Assembly (NCBI GenBank): GCA_964035795.1
Contig: OZ038322.1
Coordinates: 8,941,868 to 9,005,867 of the forward strand
Length of the DNA stretch: 64,000 bases
Origin: Pterobdella sp. o SKG-2022
Taxonomy: Eukaryota > Annelida > Clitellata > Hirudinida > Piscicolidae
Direction: 5' to 3'
This document shows, one piece after another, positions 26,201 to 38,980 of the stretch; the first letter of the stretch is position 1, and each line of letters opens with the position of its first letter. The position numbers and the translations under genes are program-made. The notes under the pieces were generated by a model. It was given only the letters and a program-made list of their open reading frames with translations. It was not told the origin of the DNA and ran no database searches.

Positions 26201-27530
26201 CCGACACACCAGGCTGATCAATATCTTCCAAGCCTTTCTCCTTCTTGATGTTCCCTAGAGCGCTTGTGTTGCTTGCAAACACGTTGTTGATTTTATCAAA
26301 AGGTCTTTTCCTACCAATGTCACCTTTCTTCATCAACGACTTGCCTTTGTTTGAGTCCTTGACTCTCTCACCACTATTTCCTGCCTTTTTCTTTTTTTTC
26401 TTTACTATACCACTTTCTTCTTCTTCTTCAGTTTTGCCTCGCTTGGAAGACTTCCAATAAGATGATTGATCAGAGAATCGAGAGGAAGATGGTTGTGGTG
26501 AAGATGGGTGTGCGAGCTTAGGAGCTCTGTAAAAGTTTTGAATTCAATTGTAAATTTTATGATTAAAAAAAAAAACAATGTTTTCGAATTTTCATTTAAA
26601 AAACATGTGTTTAAATATTTGAAAACATAACTGAAGTTGCAAACCTTTTATAGTGAGTTGGAAGACCTTGGGACAAAAGACAAGACCTGTTCGACCTGAG
26701 ACTATAGCTTCTGCTGGTATTTTGTAGAAAACTTTCAGATGATGCTACAAAACTTTCAGAAATATTCTTGCTATTCTCTGTATTCTTAGTTTTGCTTCCT
26801 TTTTGAAGTTTGTATGATCCCTTCTTTTTAAACTTATGTTCTGTTGATCTCACTTCTGAATCTGAATCTGAGTCCTCTATATAATTTCTCCTTGAAGTTG
26901 ATCTGGAAATAAAGCTTTGTTGAAACCAGATGACTATGAATACCATCATTAACATTATTTTTTTAAAATAATAATTTTACATTTTATTTACATTTGAATA
27001 TACATTGGCAATATGAATTTTTGCAAATTTTAGATGAAATGAATATTGCTTTTTTTTTAAACAAGGTGTATAACTTTTTAATTTCTAAACATCTTTTACA
27101 CTTTAATAAGTCTATTATTTAATTAAAAATACAAAATGATGTGTATGATACTCTCATTAAAATAACTGTATATCCTTTATAAAAAAATTAACCTTTAGGA
27201 GATAACAGTAAGACATGAGCTTAAATATACAAATTTGAAAAACCTTGAATAATATAAGAAAACCTGTTTCTATTGTAAACAGCTTGAGGTAAATTTGTTG
27301 AAGAAGCTTCAGATGAAGAAGAAGATAGAGATTTGAGTTTGTATTTTGGTTCTTTTTGTTTAGGAGAGAAGCCTACAGAAGAGATAAGTTCTTTATCTCT
27401 ACTCTCCTTCCGCACTGATGAGCTGAAAATGATACAAGTTAATGTGGAGAAAGAATTTCAACAATGACTAGTAATGAAACCTTGAAGGAAGGGAAGCTTG
27501 CTTCAAGGACTGATGGGGGTTATGGGCCAT
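5343..27530 (-). CDS. TRIP12: TRIP12 / Ufd4-type HECT E3 ubiquitin ligase, complete, 45 coding exons
   Basis: TRIP12 is a nuclear E3 ligase that takes ubiquitin from an E2 onto a HECT cysteine and extends or starts chains (ubiquitin-fusion degradation, DNA-damage control). Exons, 5' to 3' on the minus strand: 27481-27530, 27264-27422, 26645-26902, 25956-26526, 23811-23928, 23476-23523, 22023-22099, 21700-21787, 21269-21353, 20973-21018, 20721-20813, 20070-20231, 18096-18218, 17795-17906, 17228-17292, 16016-16237, 15500-15571, 15033-15153, 14731-14819, 14417-14523, 14046-14164, 13780-13936, 13284-13679, 13110-13156, 12595-12961, 12339-12394, 11934-12277, 11538-11674, 10887-10960, 10559-10614, 10245-10325, 9729-10124, 9496-9549, 9281-9394, 9001-9135, 8514-8917, 8326-8447, 7316-8172, 6881-7235, 6650-6843, 6369-6482, 6129-6248, 5860-5938, 5532-5665, 5343-5405. 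All phases match and the sum is 7641 nt, 2546 residues plus stop. This is about 500 longer than human TRIP12, the excess lying in low-complexity segments. Start ATG 27530 begins [10 protein letters not shown]. The N-terminal exons are the least certain. Confidence 0.92.
8514..10960 (-). other. TRIP12: TRIP12 conserved pre-HECT region with acidic tract (exons 29-36)
   Basis: Exons 29-36 encode the conserved linker before [24 protein letters not shown] (exon 29/30 joint), [20 protein letters not shown] (32), [12 protein letters not shown] (33), [16 protein letters not shown] and [11 protein letters not shown] (34), then [13 protein letters not shown] and [19 protein letters not shown] (35), and [20 protein letters not shown] (36). 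Exon 36 also has a run of Asp/Glu (residues about 1760-1785), an acidic tract shared by position with vertebrate TRIP12. Exon 33 has a GTCTGT donor. Confidence 0.9.
10705..10765 (+). repeat. SINE-tail-like repeat, CATGCTGGCATGG type, copy 1
   Basis: The segment CAGCCCATGCTGGCATGG then AAATAGACCTAAAATGATGA matches two other segments in the window (19445-19495 and 22208-22265). It has a CCATGC/GCATGG hairpin and an A/GATG-rich end. It is in a TRIP12 intron (exons 29/30). Confidence 0.55.
11538..13679 (-). other. TRIP12: TRIP12 lineage-specific low-complexity middle with duplicated exon pair and poly-Gln (exons 23-28)
   Basis: Exon 23 is Gln/Asn/Tyr-rich. Exons 24+25 (13110-13156, 12595-12961) and 26+27 (12339-12394, 11934-12277) are a tandem duplication. 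The small exons both begin Ser-basic with basic clusters, and the large ones share [16 protein letters not shown] versus [16 protein letters not shown] and [10 protein letters not shown] versus [10 protein letters not shown]. Small-exon phases are identical (2 in, 1 out), but exon 25 ends in phase 2 and exon 27 in phase 0, so both pairs must be spliced in series to keep frame. Exon 28 is His/Gln-rich ([19 protein letters not shown]). This region replaces a Ser-rich linker in vertebrates and has no function I can name. Confidence 0.8.
13780..14819 (-). other. TRIP12: TRIP12 armadillo-repeat region, second block (exons 19-22)
   Basis: ARM repeats continue after the WWE domain. Recognisable pieces are [20 protein letters not shown] and EVYVSS (exon 19), [14 protein letters not shown] and VLHTCNISS (exon 20), [19 protein letters not shown] plus [15 protein letters not shown] (exon 21), and [16 protein letters not shown] (exon 22). 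The order and the EG-V-HQ join match vertebrate TRIP12. After VIHQIDKL the sequence turns Ser/Thr-rich and no longer aligns. Confidence 0.88.
15033..16237 (-). other. TRIP12: TRIP12 WWE domain (exons 16-18, residues about 686-823)
   Basis: The WWE domain, which in this family binds poly-ADP-ribose, spans three exons. Exon 16 opens with [19 protein letters not shown], then gives [20 protein letters not shown], which supplies the conserved Trp residues. Exon 17 adds [20 protein letters not shown] and exon 18 adds [13 protein letters not shown], the sequence that closes the domain in TRIP12 proteins. Phase 0 at 16/17 and 17/18 chose the acceptors at 15571 and 15153 over nearby alternatives. Confidence 0.9.
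15660..15830. repeat. Degenerate (GATA)n tract
   Basis: GATA/GACA/AAGA tetranucleotides run almost unbroken over about 170 bp in the intron between TRIP12 exons 16 and 17. A shorter (ATCT)n tract is at about 21415-21495. Confidence 0.9.
16552..16740. repeat. Inverted repeat (foldback family B), two arms of about 85 bp
   Basis: The left arm (16552-16634) runs TTTTTACGTCGATTTATGG, AAGAACTTTAGTAAATTTATT ... The right arm (16651-16740), reverse-complemented, reads TTTTTTTACGTTGATTCAAGG, AGGAACTTTAGTGAATTTATT ... The outer flank TTGTTAAATATTATTTATAA continues the similarity to the copy at 30.2 kb. It lies in TRIP12 intron 15. Confidence 0.75.
18744..18845 (-). repeat. Stem-loop repeat C (CTGATGATGATAT...ATATCGAAAAGC), copy 1
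   Basis: On the minus strand GGTTACCTGATGATGATATG then GAATATATCGAAAAGCTTTG and TCAAAATAAAAA; GATAT pairs with ATATC. About 75 bp match the copy at 53.9 kb at roughly 85 percent. It lies in TRIP12 intron 12. Confidence 0.65.
19085..19200 (+). repeat. Short interspersed repeat with (GATT)n tail, copy 1
   Basis: CCAGCCCTTAGTAAAGGAAA then ACGGGCTATAAAAAGGAT runs into about eleven GATT units (19157-19200). GCCC...GGGC can form a hairpin. A second copy follows about 110 bp downstream. Confidence 0.7.
19295..19352 (+). repeat. Short interspersed repeat with (GATT)n tail, copy 2
   Basis: CCAACCCTTGGTAAAAGAAA then ACGGGCTATAAGGAGGATA and three GATT units closely match the copy ending at 19200. Both are in TRIP12 intron 12. 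A weaker relative may lie at 30350-30410. Confidence 0.65.
19445..19495 (+). repeat. SINE-tail-like repeat, CATGCTAGCATGG type, copy 2
   Basis: GTCTAACCCATCCTAGCATGG is followed by AAACGGACGTTAAAAGATTA, the fullest form of this tail. From memory it resembles 3' ends of cephalopod SINEs; that is recall, not a search result. It lies in TRIP12 intron 12. Confidence 0.55.
20236..20292. repeat. (GT)n microsatellite abutting the TRIP12 exon 12 acceptor
   Basis: About 28 dinucleotide units. In the TRIP12 sense strand this is (CA)n running to within four bases of the splice acceptor CAACAG at 20232-20237. Confidence 0.97.
22208..22265 (+). repeat. SINE-tail-like repeat, CATGCTAGCATGG type, copy 3
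   Basis: ATGTCTAACCCATTCTAGC is followed by ATAGAAATAGATACAAAGC and GATTATGATGAGG. It matches copies 1 and 2 with scattered changes and lies in TRIP12 intron 6. Confidence 0.5.
23476..27530 (-). other. TRIP12: TRIP12 N-terminal disordered region (exons 1-6, residues about 1-401)
   Basis: These six exons encode a Ser/Lys-rich, low-complexity N-terminus, as in vertebrate TRIP12, where this part is disordered and binds chromatin. Visible blocks are a Ser-rich stretch ([12 protein letters not shown]), an acidic [12 protein letters not shown] patch, a Lys/Glu segment with poly-Glu then poly-Lys ([12 protein letters not shown]), and [17 protein letters not shown]. Assignment rests on unbroken frame, matched phases (2,2,2,0,1,1) and clean acceptors rather than residue conservation. 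The junction into exon 7 ([19 protein letters not shown]) is where recognisable TRIP12 sequence starts. Confidence 0.75.
24201..24925. repeat. Imperfect inverted repeat of about 730 bp in TRIP12 intron 4
   Basis: The outer ends are GTCGGCCTAAATTATTGATA (24201) and, reverse-complemented, ATCGACCTAAATTATTGATA (24906-24925). Inner segments also pair: GGTATCTGTCGTTTGGCTTG (from about 24365-24400, complement) with GGTATCGTTGTCATTTGGTT (24751-24770), and TATACTCCAGTACCAGGTAT with TATATTTCAGTAGAAGGTAT. This looks like an old palindromic DNA element. A 101-codon minus frame inside it has no recognisable family. Confidence 0.65.
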
Positions 27531-28679
27531 ATGAACAAAGCTGCACAATAGTGCATAATAAAGTCAAGATTATGTGATTGTCTGTTCTAATATCTCAAGT
27601 GTTTGAGGTGCTCAAATTTTAAAGTATAACAGATTTGAAAAATATTTGAGTTTACATAGCATAAAGATGAATCCAGTTGTTTTTTGAAATATTAGACTAT
27701 TTTAAAAAGCAGTTCATAGCGTTTTGCATACACGATTCGGAGTTTTGGTCCTGTAAAATTTTAGCAAACGAGTTAAAAATAACTTTTAAATTCAAGATAA
27801 GAATTTTAATTGAAATTATTTTTTTGAACTAAACGTAAAGAACCAAATGAATATCGTTGGATATTGTCGTATCACACGGAATAAATAAAAAAACAAATAT
27901 GCAAACAAATAATCAAAGAATATTTTAAAATTTTATATATCCTAAAAATGTTCCAGACAATAAAAAATTCTAGCCAATATGGAGTCGAATTGAAGAATAC
28001 ATATAACGTATAAGAACTAGTAAATAGTACGAGTTTTTTAAAAATTCAAGTTGATTACAAGTTTAAATTTCAATTGCAATTTCGAAAATCATCTCAAAAT
28101 GAAATGTCCATAATACGTTTTGTGCATTAAAAATATCGATAAGCGTAAACAATAATTTAAATAGCACATAATTATTTTTAAAAAAATAAATAAAATTTAA
28201 AATAATTTCATATTAACTATTAAAAATTGAAGTTATGTTCGAACAAGAAAGAAGTCAGAGGTTAGACAAAAAACTAAACACTCACAACCAGAAGGATTCT
28301 ACGATCTAAAATGTAAACGACAGTAGAGGTAGCTTTTTAAAAATGCATTGTAAAAACTTTTATCATAGTTATTTTATTGCAGATTTTAGTTCATAATTAA
28401 TTTTTCCATTTATCAAATCTGTATATGTAAATAAAAAAAAATTTAAAAAAATATTATTTTTTATTATTATTAAATTCCAATAAAATTTTTTATTTTGCTT
28501 TTAAAAATTATTTCTTTTTTTTATAAAATGATTCACTTTGAAGCAACTAATTAAAGAGCCGGTTGCAACTCAGATGAACTTGAACATATATTAATATCTA
28601 GGTATAAAAGATTTTGAAAGCAAAACCTATTTTTCGTTTGTTTCTTTGAGTTTTCACAAGCCGCCTCATAACTTGCAAA
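27531..28679. promoter_or_regulatory. Divergent TRIP12-RAB6 intergenic region
   Basis: The two start codons are 1149 bp apart, head to head, so the 5' UTRs and promoters of both genes lie here (or in upstream non-coding exons). I see no TATA box or CpG-rich stretch that I would defend; it is AT-rich throughout. Confidence 0.5.
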
Positions 28680-31517
<2,838 letters not shown>

Positions 31518-32573
31518 TTTGTTCCTTCATAGCTGCTTTAAAACAAATCTTTCGTTTATCAACCCAAAATCTTTGTATTGGTATTTTGCTATTGATAAGG
31601 TATTTCATCTAAATTCTTGCTTCAATCTTTGTTCTTTATAAGCATCAATTTTATAACAAGTAAAGCTTAATAAAAAAATTTTACAAAAAAAAATATATTT
31701 TTCTATTTGTGAATTTTTAATTCTTGCAAAATTGTTTTTCCGCTCTGCTTTCGTCATCTGTGAGCGCTTTGCTAGCTGTGCTTTGGCTTTTGATGCTCTC
31801 TTTTATTGCTTTCTTTCAGGCTTAAAACTTTTCATAGTTTTTCGTCTTATTTATCTGAAGCGTTATTGTTCAAATGTTCTTGCAGTATTTTTTTGAAAGT
31901 ATCAAACATTATTTTTTAAAATTATTTTTTATACATAAAATTGCATTCAAGTCATATGTAAACTAATTTTAGTTTTAAGCTACATTCCAACCCACATTCT
32001 TAGTCGCTAGACCTATTAATTCAGAAACAATTTCATGCATTTTTTCAACAAAAATTCCATTCCTTTATGTATTTAATTTAATATGACTTCGTATTGGAGT
32101 GCTTTTAAAATTTTTTGCTTTTAACAAATTTAATTAAATTATAAATTTTTGACCAATTATTGTTTCAAATGCTATATATTTTTTTTGTGCATATAGCAGC
32201 TTGTTTAATGATCGGTTTTGTTCTGTGATAGTTAGTTACATTACGAAATTTGATGTATTTTTATTGTTAGTGTAGGTGAATAACACTGTGCTTGTATTGA
32301 TAACGTGCTTTTAGCCACAATTCTTGTGCTTTTTATCAGTCACTATTGATATTGTTCAACCACTTTGAAATCAAATTTTATTTATCTTTGTTTTTAAATA
32401 CTTATCCGTTCATCAGTCATTTTTGTTATTAAGTTCGAATTTCTAAAAATAGCTTTAATAAAATCAAAGCTTAGTTATAAAACTTTTTAAAAAAATTTTA
32501 TGTTAAATATTTTGTCAAAAATCAATTCTTTTAGAAGCGAACTAATGAATAATTTAATTCATCAATTTTCTTT

Positions 32574-32650
32574 TTATAGCGCTTCTGATAGAGCATTTGA
32601 TTAATTATCTAAAGTTAACAGTTTCAATCCTGTGTTGAGCCAATGATTAG
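32574..32650 (+). repeat. tRNA-derived SINE, degenerate copy 1
   Basis: This matches the tRNA-like head only: GATAGAGCATTTGATTA, ATTATCTAAAGTTA, then a B-box-like GTTTCAATCCTG. The hairpin body of the family is not recognisable downstream. Confidence 0.5.
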
Positions 32651-33499
32651 CACCTGTTCTAAGGTTTTTTGCCTCTAAGCCCGTTAAAATGGCATAATGG
32701 CGATAAAAAATAAAATAGTAACTAATATTAATTTTACCAAAAATTCTAATGGATAAGCAACGAAAAAAGGGGGAAAATTTGTTGCAGCTTTTATTAGCAA
32801 AAGAAAACTATTATTTTCTGTTTCATTGATAAATCAAGTCATAAATTGCAAATTATTTATTTAAAATCATTATTTAAATCATTTATTAAAATGTAGATAT
32901 AGATGGCTTATGTTATCAAAGACCGTTTTGTTAAAACTTATAAAAGGCCTTCATGAAACTTTTTAGAGACACCTCGATGTAAATTTATTCAGCAAAAACA
33001 ACTATAATTTTTAATATTTACCACAAAACGTAAGCCAATTTGAAATGGTTTATGCCAAAAATTCAGCAGTCATACTCAAAAAAATGCAATGTTCTCCATA
33101 GTCATTATTCCATTCACTTCTTTGTTCAATTCAACTAACAAACTTACATGAAACTAGATAACCTTGTGGCACTATTTTTTGTGTGTCAGCCACACGCACC
33201 AATTTCATCAAATTAAGAAATTGCCTAAATCACAGCCTAAAAAACTTTATTTTTACTCTCTAAATATTAAAATATTTATTGAAAAACTACTCTTTAATTT
33301 TATACATTTTGAAAAATATCATTTCAAAATTTTTTAGAAATATCTTAGAAACTAAATAATTCAGATATTCTATATTTATATCAACTCCATAGGCTTTTTT
33401 AAGATCGTGACGTTAGCTGATGTTCCCACTCTGAAGGAAAAAAGCGTTATTTGACTGTTGTTTCAAACTGGAGGCCTAACTCTTTCTTGTTGCAACCTC

Positions 33500-33640
33500 A
33501 ACGGCACGTATGAGAGTAATTATCTAAAGTCTCCAAACTCGATCCCGTGTTGGGCACGCTTCTCCAATCTGTTTTCGCTACATTGAATTCTAGCAGAGCA
33601 TTAAACTATAAGAAAAGCGCTTCATAAACATATATAACAT
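33500..33640 (+). repeat. tRNA-derived SINE, 5'-truncated copy 2
   Basis: The head has lost its A box but keeps TAATTATCTAAAGTCTCC and the B box ACTCGATCCCGTG. The body follows with TTTTCGCTACATTGAATTC and ends AGAAAAGCGCTTCATAAAC, as in the 35.2-kb copy. Confidence 0.65.
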
Positions 33641-33819
33641 TATATTTACAATAAATATTTGCAAAATTTTAAGCTAATAAGAAATGGTTTCCGAAAATTT
33701 TGTGGTTATGTGTTCAAAAGTACTAAAAAAAACTAGTTAAAAGAATTTGATATTCTCGTGAAAAAATTTAAAATAAATAAAAAAAATTTTTTTCTTTTTT
33801 ATAAGTATACATATATGTG

Positions 33820-33984
33820 AAAAACGATTTTATTAAAAAATTTTATTAACTGAATAATAATAGGTAGCTTTTCTTAAGTTGAACTCACATTGTCAAGTAT
33901 ACAAACTTCAAGTATACTCGATAATATGAGTTCAAGCTTCGTATTATTATTCAGGTAATAAGTGTTTGATAAAATCGTTTTTTG
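33820..33984. repeat. Inverted repeat (foldback family A), arms of about 75-80 bp
   Basis: The left arm, 33820-33902, contains AACGATTTTATTAAA, CTGAATAATAATAGG, AGCTTTTC and TTGAACTCACATTGTC. The right arm, 33911-33984, is its reverse complement apart from small indels (AACGATTTTATCAAACACTT, CCTGAATAATAATACGAAGC). Both arms end in GTATAC at the centre. Confidence 0.8.
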
Positions 33985-35175
33985 TTGATAGGCTAGTTTA
34001 GTTAATATATATGTCTTATAATTATGAAATAACTTCAAAATTTTCTATCAACTTTCATTTTTGTTAAATTAACTTAAGTTTTTGACAATTTTCAAAAGCG
34101 AAATAGTAATAAGAAGTGAACAAAGAGAATAACTGAAAATTATATACTTCAAAGTTTATTTTCATTTGCTCAATGACATCAGAAAATTCTGAAAACATAC
34201 CAGAAATCGAATTTTTAAAAATATTATGCTAAAATTAGATAGCAAGACTGAGGCTCAAAAAGATAATTAAAGCGACATTTACCAGCAAACACTAAACTCA
34301 TATGACAACGTTTGACTTAAAAAATTATATTGTTTTTTTTCAAAATAAAATAATCAAAAATTTTAAACAATAGATGTATACAAGGTTTTTCAAAACTTCT
34401 GTTATCTTTTTGTACAAACTGTAATAATTTTCATTGACTTCCACAATGCATAGGAACAATTGAACACACAAAGCACTAAATGAACTTTTTGAACGCATAT
34501 TTGAGCACACATTTCTCAAAATTTCATGCTCATCTATTGTTGCACTTCGATCAAATTAATGTAAAAATTTTCTTTTTTGCTAATTTATGAGATGTTTAAT
34601 TGTGTAGGTTCTTCTATATAAAGAATCAATTTACAGCTGATCAAAGAGATCGAACCTTTCAGAATTTTTTTCAATTATTGCTGTAATTTTGTTTATTTAA
34701 AAATACGTTTAATTAACTCATAATGCCTTCAAGGTGTGACTGCGTAAGAACCATATATAAATGACAATGAGCTTTTCTAGTTTTTGTAGTATTTTTAATT
34801 TTTTTTCACGTATTTTTTAAATCTTTGGATATCTTTTGGTCAGTATTTCTTCATGTATATCGTCATACTCCTATATTTTTACCATCTTTTCATTACTATA
34901 TACGTTTTCAATTAATGTTCATATATCTGTAAAACATCTGAAAAAAATTTCAAAAATGGTGGGACAGAAGTAACAGGCAGTAGAAAATATCAATTACTTT
35001 GGAACTACACTTTTTCGCTGTACAAACATTTATGACGACGTCATAAATCGAAGTTCCAGTGTCTTTAGAGTTTTGAAAAGTAGTTTGGTACAAAACAAAA
35101 TTCGAAATTTCACGAGAGTCTTTTTATAAATATACTCTGCAGTCCATGAGCTAAGTTGTAGTTTCACTTTTCTTT

Positions 35176-35370
35176 GGCCCGTATAGCTCAGCAGTAGGGC
35201 GTTAGACTAATTATCTAAAACTACCGGGTTCGATCCCGCATGGGCCCACAATAAACATACGTTCCAGTGCGTTTCCGCTACATTAAATTTGTAGCAAGCG
35301 CTTTGATCTATAAGGAAAAGCGCTTTGATCTATAAGGAAAAGCGCTTTTAAATCCGCATTACATTACATT
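35176..35370 (+). repeat. tRNA-derived SINE, best copy (copy 3)
   Basis: The head GGCCCGTATAGCTCAG, anticodon-like arm TTAGACTAATTATCTAA, and B box GGTTCGATCCC are clear pol III internal promoters. The cloverleaf is imperfect (T arm short by about one base), so I do not call a functional tRNA gene. The body has one hairpin GCTACA...TGTAGC and one AAGCGCTTT...AAAAGCGC. A 22-bp unit, CTTTGATCTATAAGGAAAAG, is repeated twice in tandem. The element ends GCATTACATTACATT. The head is closest to tRNA-Lys by eye, though the anticodon position reads AAT. Confidence 0.8.
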
Positions 35371-35729
35371 CTGGACAAACTCGGACAACTCTCTTGACAC
35401 AATTAAGTTACTTGTTTAACTAAACTTTTTTGTTCATGAAGTTTTCGCTATTTTAAAAACTGTTTGAAATTTGAACTACAAATACGTTTTTTTGAATATA
35501 AATCAAAGGGAAGTGTTATAGAATACATCTGAGCAGCCATATGTTGTGCTATTAAAATGTTTGATTGGAGTCAATGGAAAATCTAAATTTCAAGAAAACT
35601 GGTTAAAATACAATATAAAATTTTTGAAAACTTTTGTCAATAATTAAATATTCCTTTAAAATTGTTGTTGTGTTTTTTTATCACTGTTCCACTGAGTCAT
35701 GCAGATCAACGCAAGTTTATATGAACCCA

Positions 35730-38700
35730 CTAACAACCACTTTTTATCAGCATAATGGTTTTCTGAACAACTAAAAATTGAAAACAATTTCCCCAAATTG
35801 GAAAGTTGTCATTAAGGTTACAACATGTACAACCGTTGAGCCACCAATTCTGGTTGCCACATGAAGGGTGGGGTTTATCGAAAGTATAGAATTGCGCCCC
35901 AGTCAAATCAGTCATTACAGATTCTCCCGAAAAACAATCAGTATCTAGAGTACATTGAAAATTGTTGATTTTAGCATTTTTTATAATTTCTTATACAGAT
36001 TATAAAAGTTATGTCGTTTACCTTTTTGTCCATAAAACACGCCGAAAAACAACTGGTACTTTGAAGTGATTCTAAAGTAAAGGTAGTTATTTTCATGCCA
36101 ATTGGATCCAAGGTCTTCTACCATTATTCTCAACCTGCATAAAAAATTTAGTTCGAAAAACTATATAATTAATTTACAAAACAAAAATCCGGACAAGCTA
36201 GGTTTGACTTTTGCGTCATAATAGTTGGATGAACTGATATCAAAGACTTTGCAAAAAGCATCCCTTCAGATACCACTTTGTAGTTGATCTATAGAATATT
36301 CTGTGTTTTTTGCATTCTTTTTTGAGACATTTTTGCTTTTCAGAGTCAAAAACAAATTCTTCAGTAATGAAAAATATATTTCACATTGCTTTTGCTTAAG
36401 GATATCAATCATCGGCAGATTCCTCAAATCAGGTTCTTCCATGTAGCTATTTCCAGCTCCCCTTCATGCATGTTTTGCAGAGATACCCTATTTTCTTCAC
36501 CTGACTCTGCATCATGTAATTTTTTCTTGTTTTCAGAGATGGTTTTCTGTTGCTTTCCTCTATTTACTTGCAATTCTGTTTTTTGGAATGCTTCAGTCTT
36601 TTTTAGTTTGAGATGAAAGATTCTTCGACGTACTTGTCTAAAAAGAATCTCTTTATCATTAGAAAAACTTAGTAAAAATTCTCTAAAGTAATTCATCATA
36701 AATTAAATTATATTAATTTGACCTAATTAAATTTTTCTAATCTAAAATATGTTAATTCATTATATGCTATCTCGCTACAAATATTGCTTGCTTAATGATG
36801 AAAAATCTACCAGAAAATAGCTCAATAGTTTTAATTTATTGTATGAATATAAAATAGGAAAAGAAACAACCCGTAATTCAAAAACAGAATTAATCGTTCA
36901 AAGTTTATAAAACAACAGGGAAATTATATCTTAACTATGGAAATCATGAACTCAGCATCTCAATGTTGAAACTTTTTTAGCAGGTAAACTGCTACCTTTC
37001 AGTGTATAAATATTTACAAAAATTTGATTGTATCCACAAACAATTTAGTGATATTTAAGTTATTAACTATAATAATTAATTTTTAGAGAACCCCACACGG
37101 ATATTTTATCAGTATGTTTTCACCAAGCTATATTGCTAAAATGAAGTTTCAATTTTTAAGAAATCATCCTAAGATCAAGATTGAGCTGCTAAATTACAGA
37201 AAGGTATGTTTTTATCTGCACCGCAAATTATTAAAGTAAAAAACGGTTTAAGCCACATTGAGGAGCAGAAACAAAAAAGTTGTATGTGGTAAGAGAGAAA
37301 TGAATGAAGCCAAAGTTAGTGAAGTTTCACCAAACACGCATATTTTTTCAATTTTTAACTTTTGATAAAAGTTTTCTAGCTTGGACTAAGCTTATCAGCC
37401 ATTTACAGATTAAACGGTCTTTTGTTGCTGTAGTCATGTTCCAACACGGTTTGACAAATAACGTTGGAACTCTTATATCTTATCAACTTTTCAATTTTAT
37501 GATATGATAGAAAAAAGTCTAAAAAATTAAATTCCTAATGAGAAGAATATGAGACGAACAAATTCTTAAAATTTTGTCCCAAAAAATGTGAATTTGAAAT
37601 ATGGATGTTGCTACAAACTGTGCTTTCCCACAATTTGTGACGTTGTATATATTTCTCAAGCCCATCCAATAATCTTCTATCGTTCCAAAACCATTTTCAA
37701 ACATCGAATAAGGTCTTGTCACAAAGGTCGATATATTCAAGCTGAAAATGAATGCGAATTTTGAATGATAAATAGAATTATTTTATTTCAATTAGACTCA
37801 CCGTTGTTGCATAAGAATCCAACCATTGTTATAATATCCACCATCAACCTTCTTGTAATTTGCCACGAAATCTCAAATAAAAAAAGCAAAACAAATAATT
37901 ATAAAGTATATAGCTACGTAAATCGAAATTAATGTAACTAAATCATTTTTTGCGTAAACTCGAACTCAAAACCTGAATCATATTGGCAAGGAATGAGTCC
38001 GAAAAGCCCTTTGCAAACTTTTTGGCACTTATTTGTGTTTACAGTAAAACAAGAATAATACAACTTGCTGTTGTATACACATGGAAAGTCACACGCTGTT
38101 TCAGGGTTTTGCCCTTGGAAAAAACGATTTTTATATTTTTAGTTATGAATAAAAACTATTCAAAAAGAGTTTTCTTTCAATTCATAGTCTTTCACTTAAA
38201 GAATAAATACTAAAATAAACTGAATTTGCTTAGAAAAAATAGTTCAAAACAATACTTTCATTAACTAGAAAGCATCAAACTTTTCGTAAATGAAACTCAT
38301 GTTATAAACGAATGTTAACAAGTTCGACACATGAACTTTTTGTTTAGCCAATAAAGAGTTATATTTAACTTATAGAATTTTATATTTAGTGTTATACTTA
38401 AACTATTAATGAAGGGTAGTTTAGAGAGTACCTATGTAAACGGGGCAATAGTCTAGAAACCGTACCTATGAATTAATTTCTATTTTATTTACAATTTTCA
38501 TCAATTCAAGTAAGGTTGATTTCTCTTATTAGGTAAGCTATTAAAAACTAGATAATTATAATTCCTGTAGACTCTGGAAGAATCACGATTCTCCAACTAA
38601 TTTTCACGAAAAATAAATTTAAAAACATACTTTGTAAGCTCCTGCATTCAGAGTTACCATTTTTTTGTAATCATCATGAACTTTTGAAAATATCTCACAT

Positions 38701-38980
38701 CTACCACTAGTAGTATCAAATCTGATATAATTGCATTGGTACAAATGACACTTTGAGAAGCAAGCAAGCTTCGATTTCACTTGATGAACCTAAACAAATT
38801 AAAAGGTGGAGTGAAATTTATCGTAAATCAAGTTTTAAACTCTGATATATATTATTTTCCCTTCTGCACCGTTGTATAAGCTCCAGAAAGAACTTTGTTG
38901 CTCGTGAGAACAGTAGCTATGCGTTTGCCTGAGACAAACTCTTGTTGCTTCAGAAGCAGTAATGCCAACAAAAGAAACAT
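35730..38980 (-). CDS. Secreted PAN plus fibrinogen-related domain protein (FREP/ficolin-like lectin)
   Basis: This is likely a secreted recognition or adhesion protein. Exons: 38870-38980, 38631-38789, 38432-38465, 37973-38113, 37802-37871, 37619-37741, 36022-36134, 35730-35944; phases match and the total is 321 residues. Residues 1-18 are a signal peptide (MFLLLALLLLKQQ...). Residues 38-90 are a PAN/Apple-like domain (CFSKCHLYQCNYIRF, GRCEIFSKV). The next 47 residues hold six cysteines (ACDFPCVYNSKLYYSC ...) and I cannot name that module. Residues about 149-321 are a fibrinogen C-terminal domain: NNGWILMQQR, NGFGTIEDYWMGLRNIYNVT, LRIMVEDLGSNWHENNYLY and NQNWWLNGCTCCNLND. The stretch aligned with the ficolin calcium site reads FDKPHPSCG, so the second Asp is missing. 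The 34-nt third exon is supported only by phase and splice sites. Ligand unknown. Confidence 0.85.

Larger units (their letters stand above)
31518..35729. other. AT-rich intergenic DNA with SINEs and a foldback
   Basis: Between RAB6 and the PAN/fibrinogen gene I find three SINE copies (32.6, 33.5, 35.2 kb) and the 33.8-kb inverted repeat. No coding exon is recognised. Confidence 0.6.

Noticed and set aside
35176..35250. A functional tRNA gene
   Set aside because: A and B boxes are good, but the T arm is short, the acceptor pairing is off, and the same head with the same downstream body recurs elsewhere; it is a SINE.
36424..36699. 91-codon charged minus frame as a gene or exon
   Set aside because: It lies inside the intron between lectin exons whose phases join without it, and it matches no family; charged residues come from AT-rich composition.
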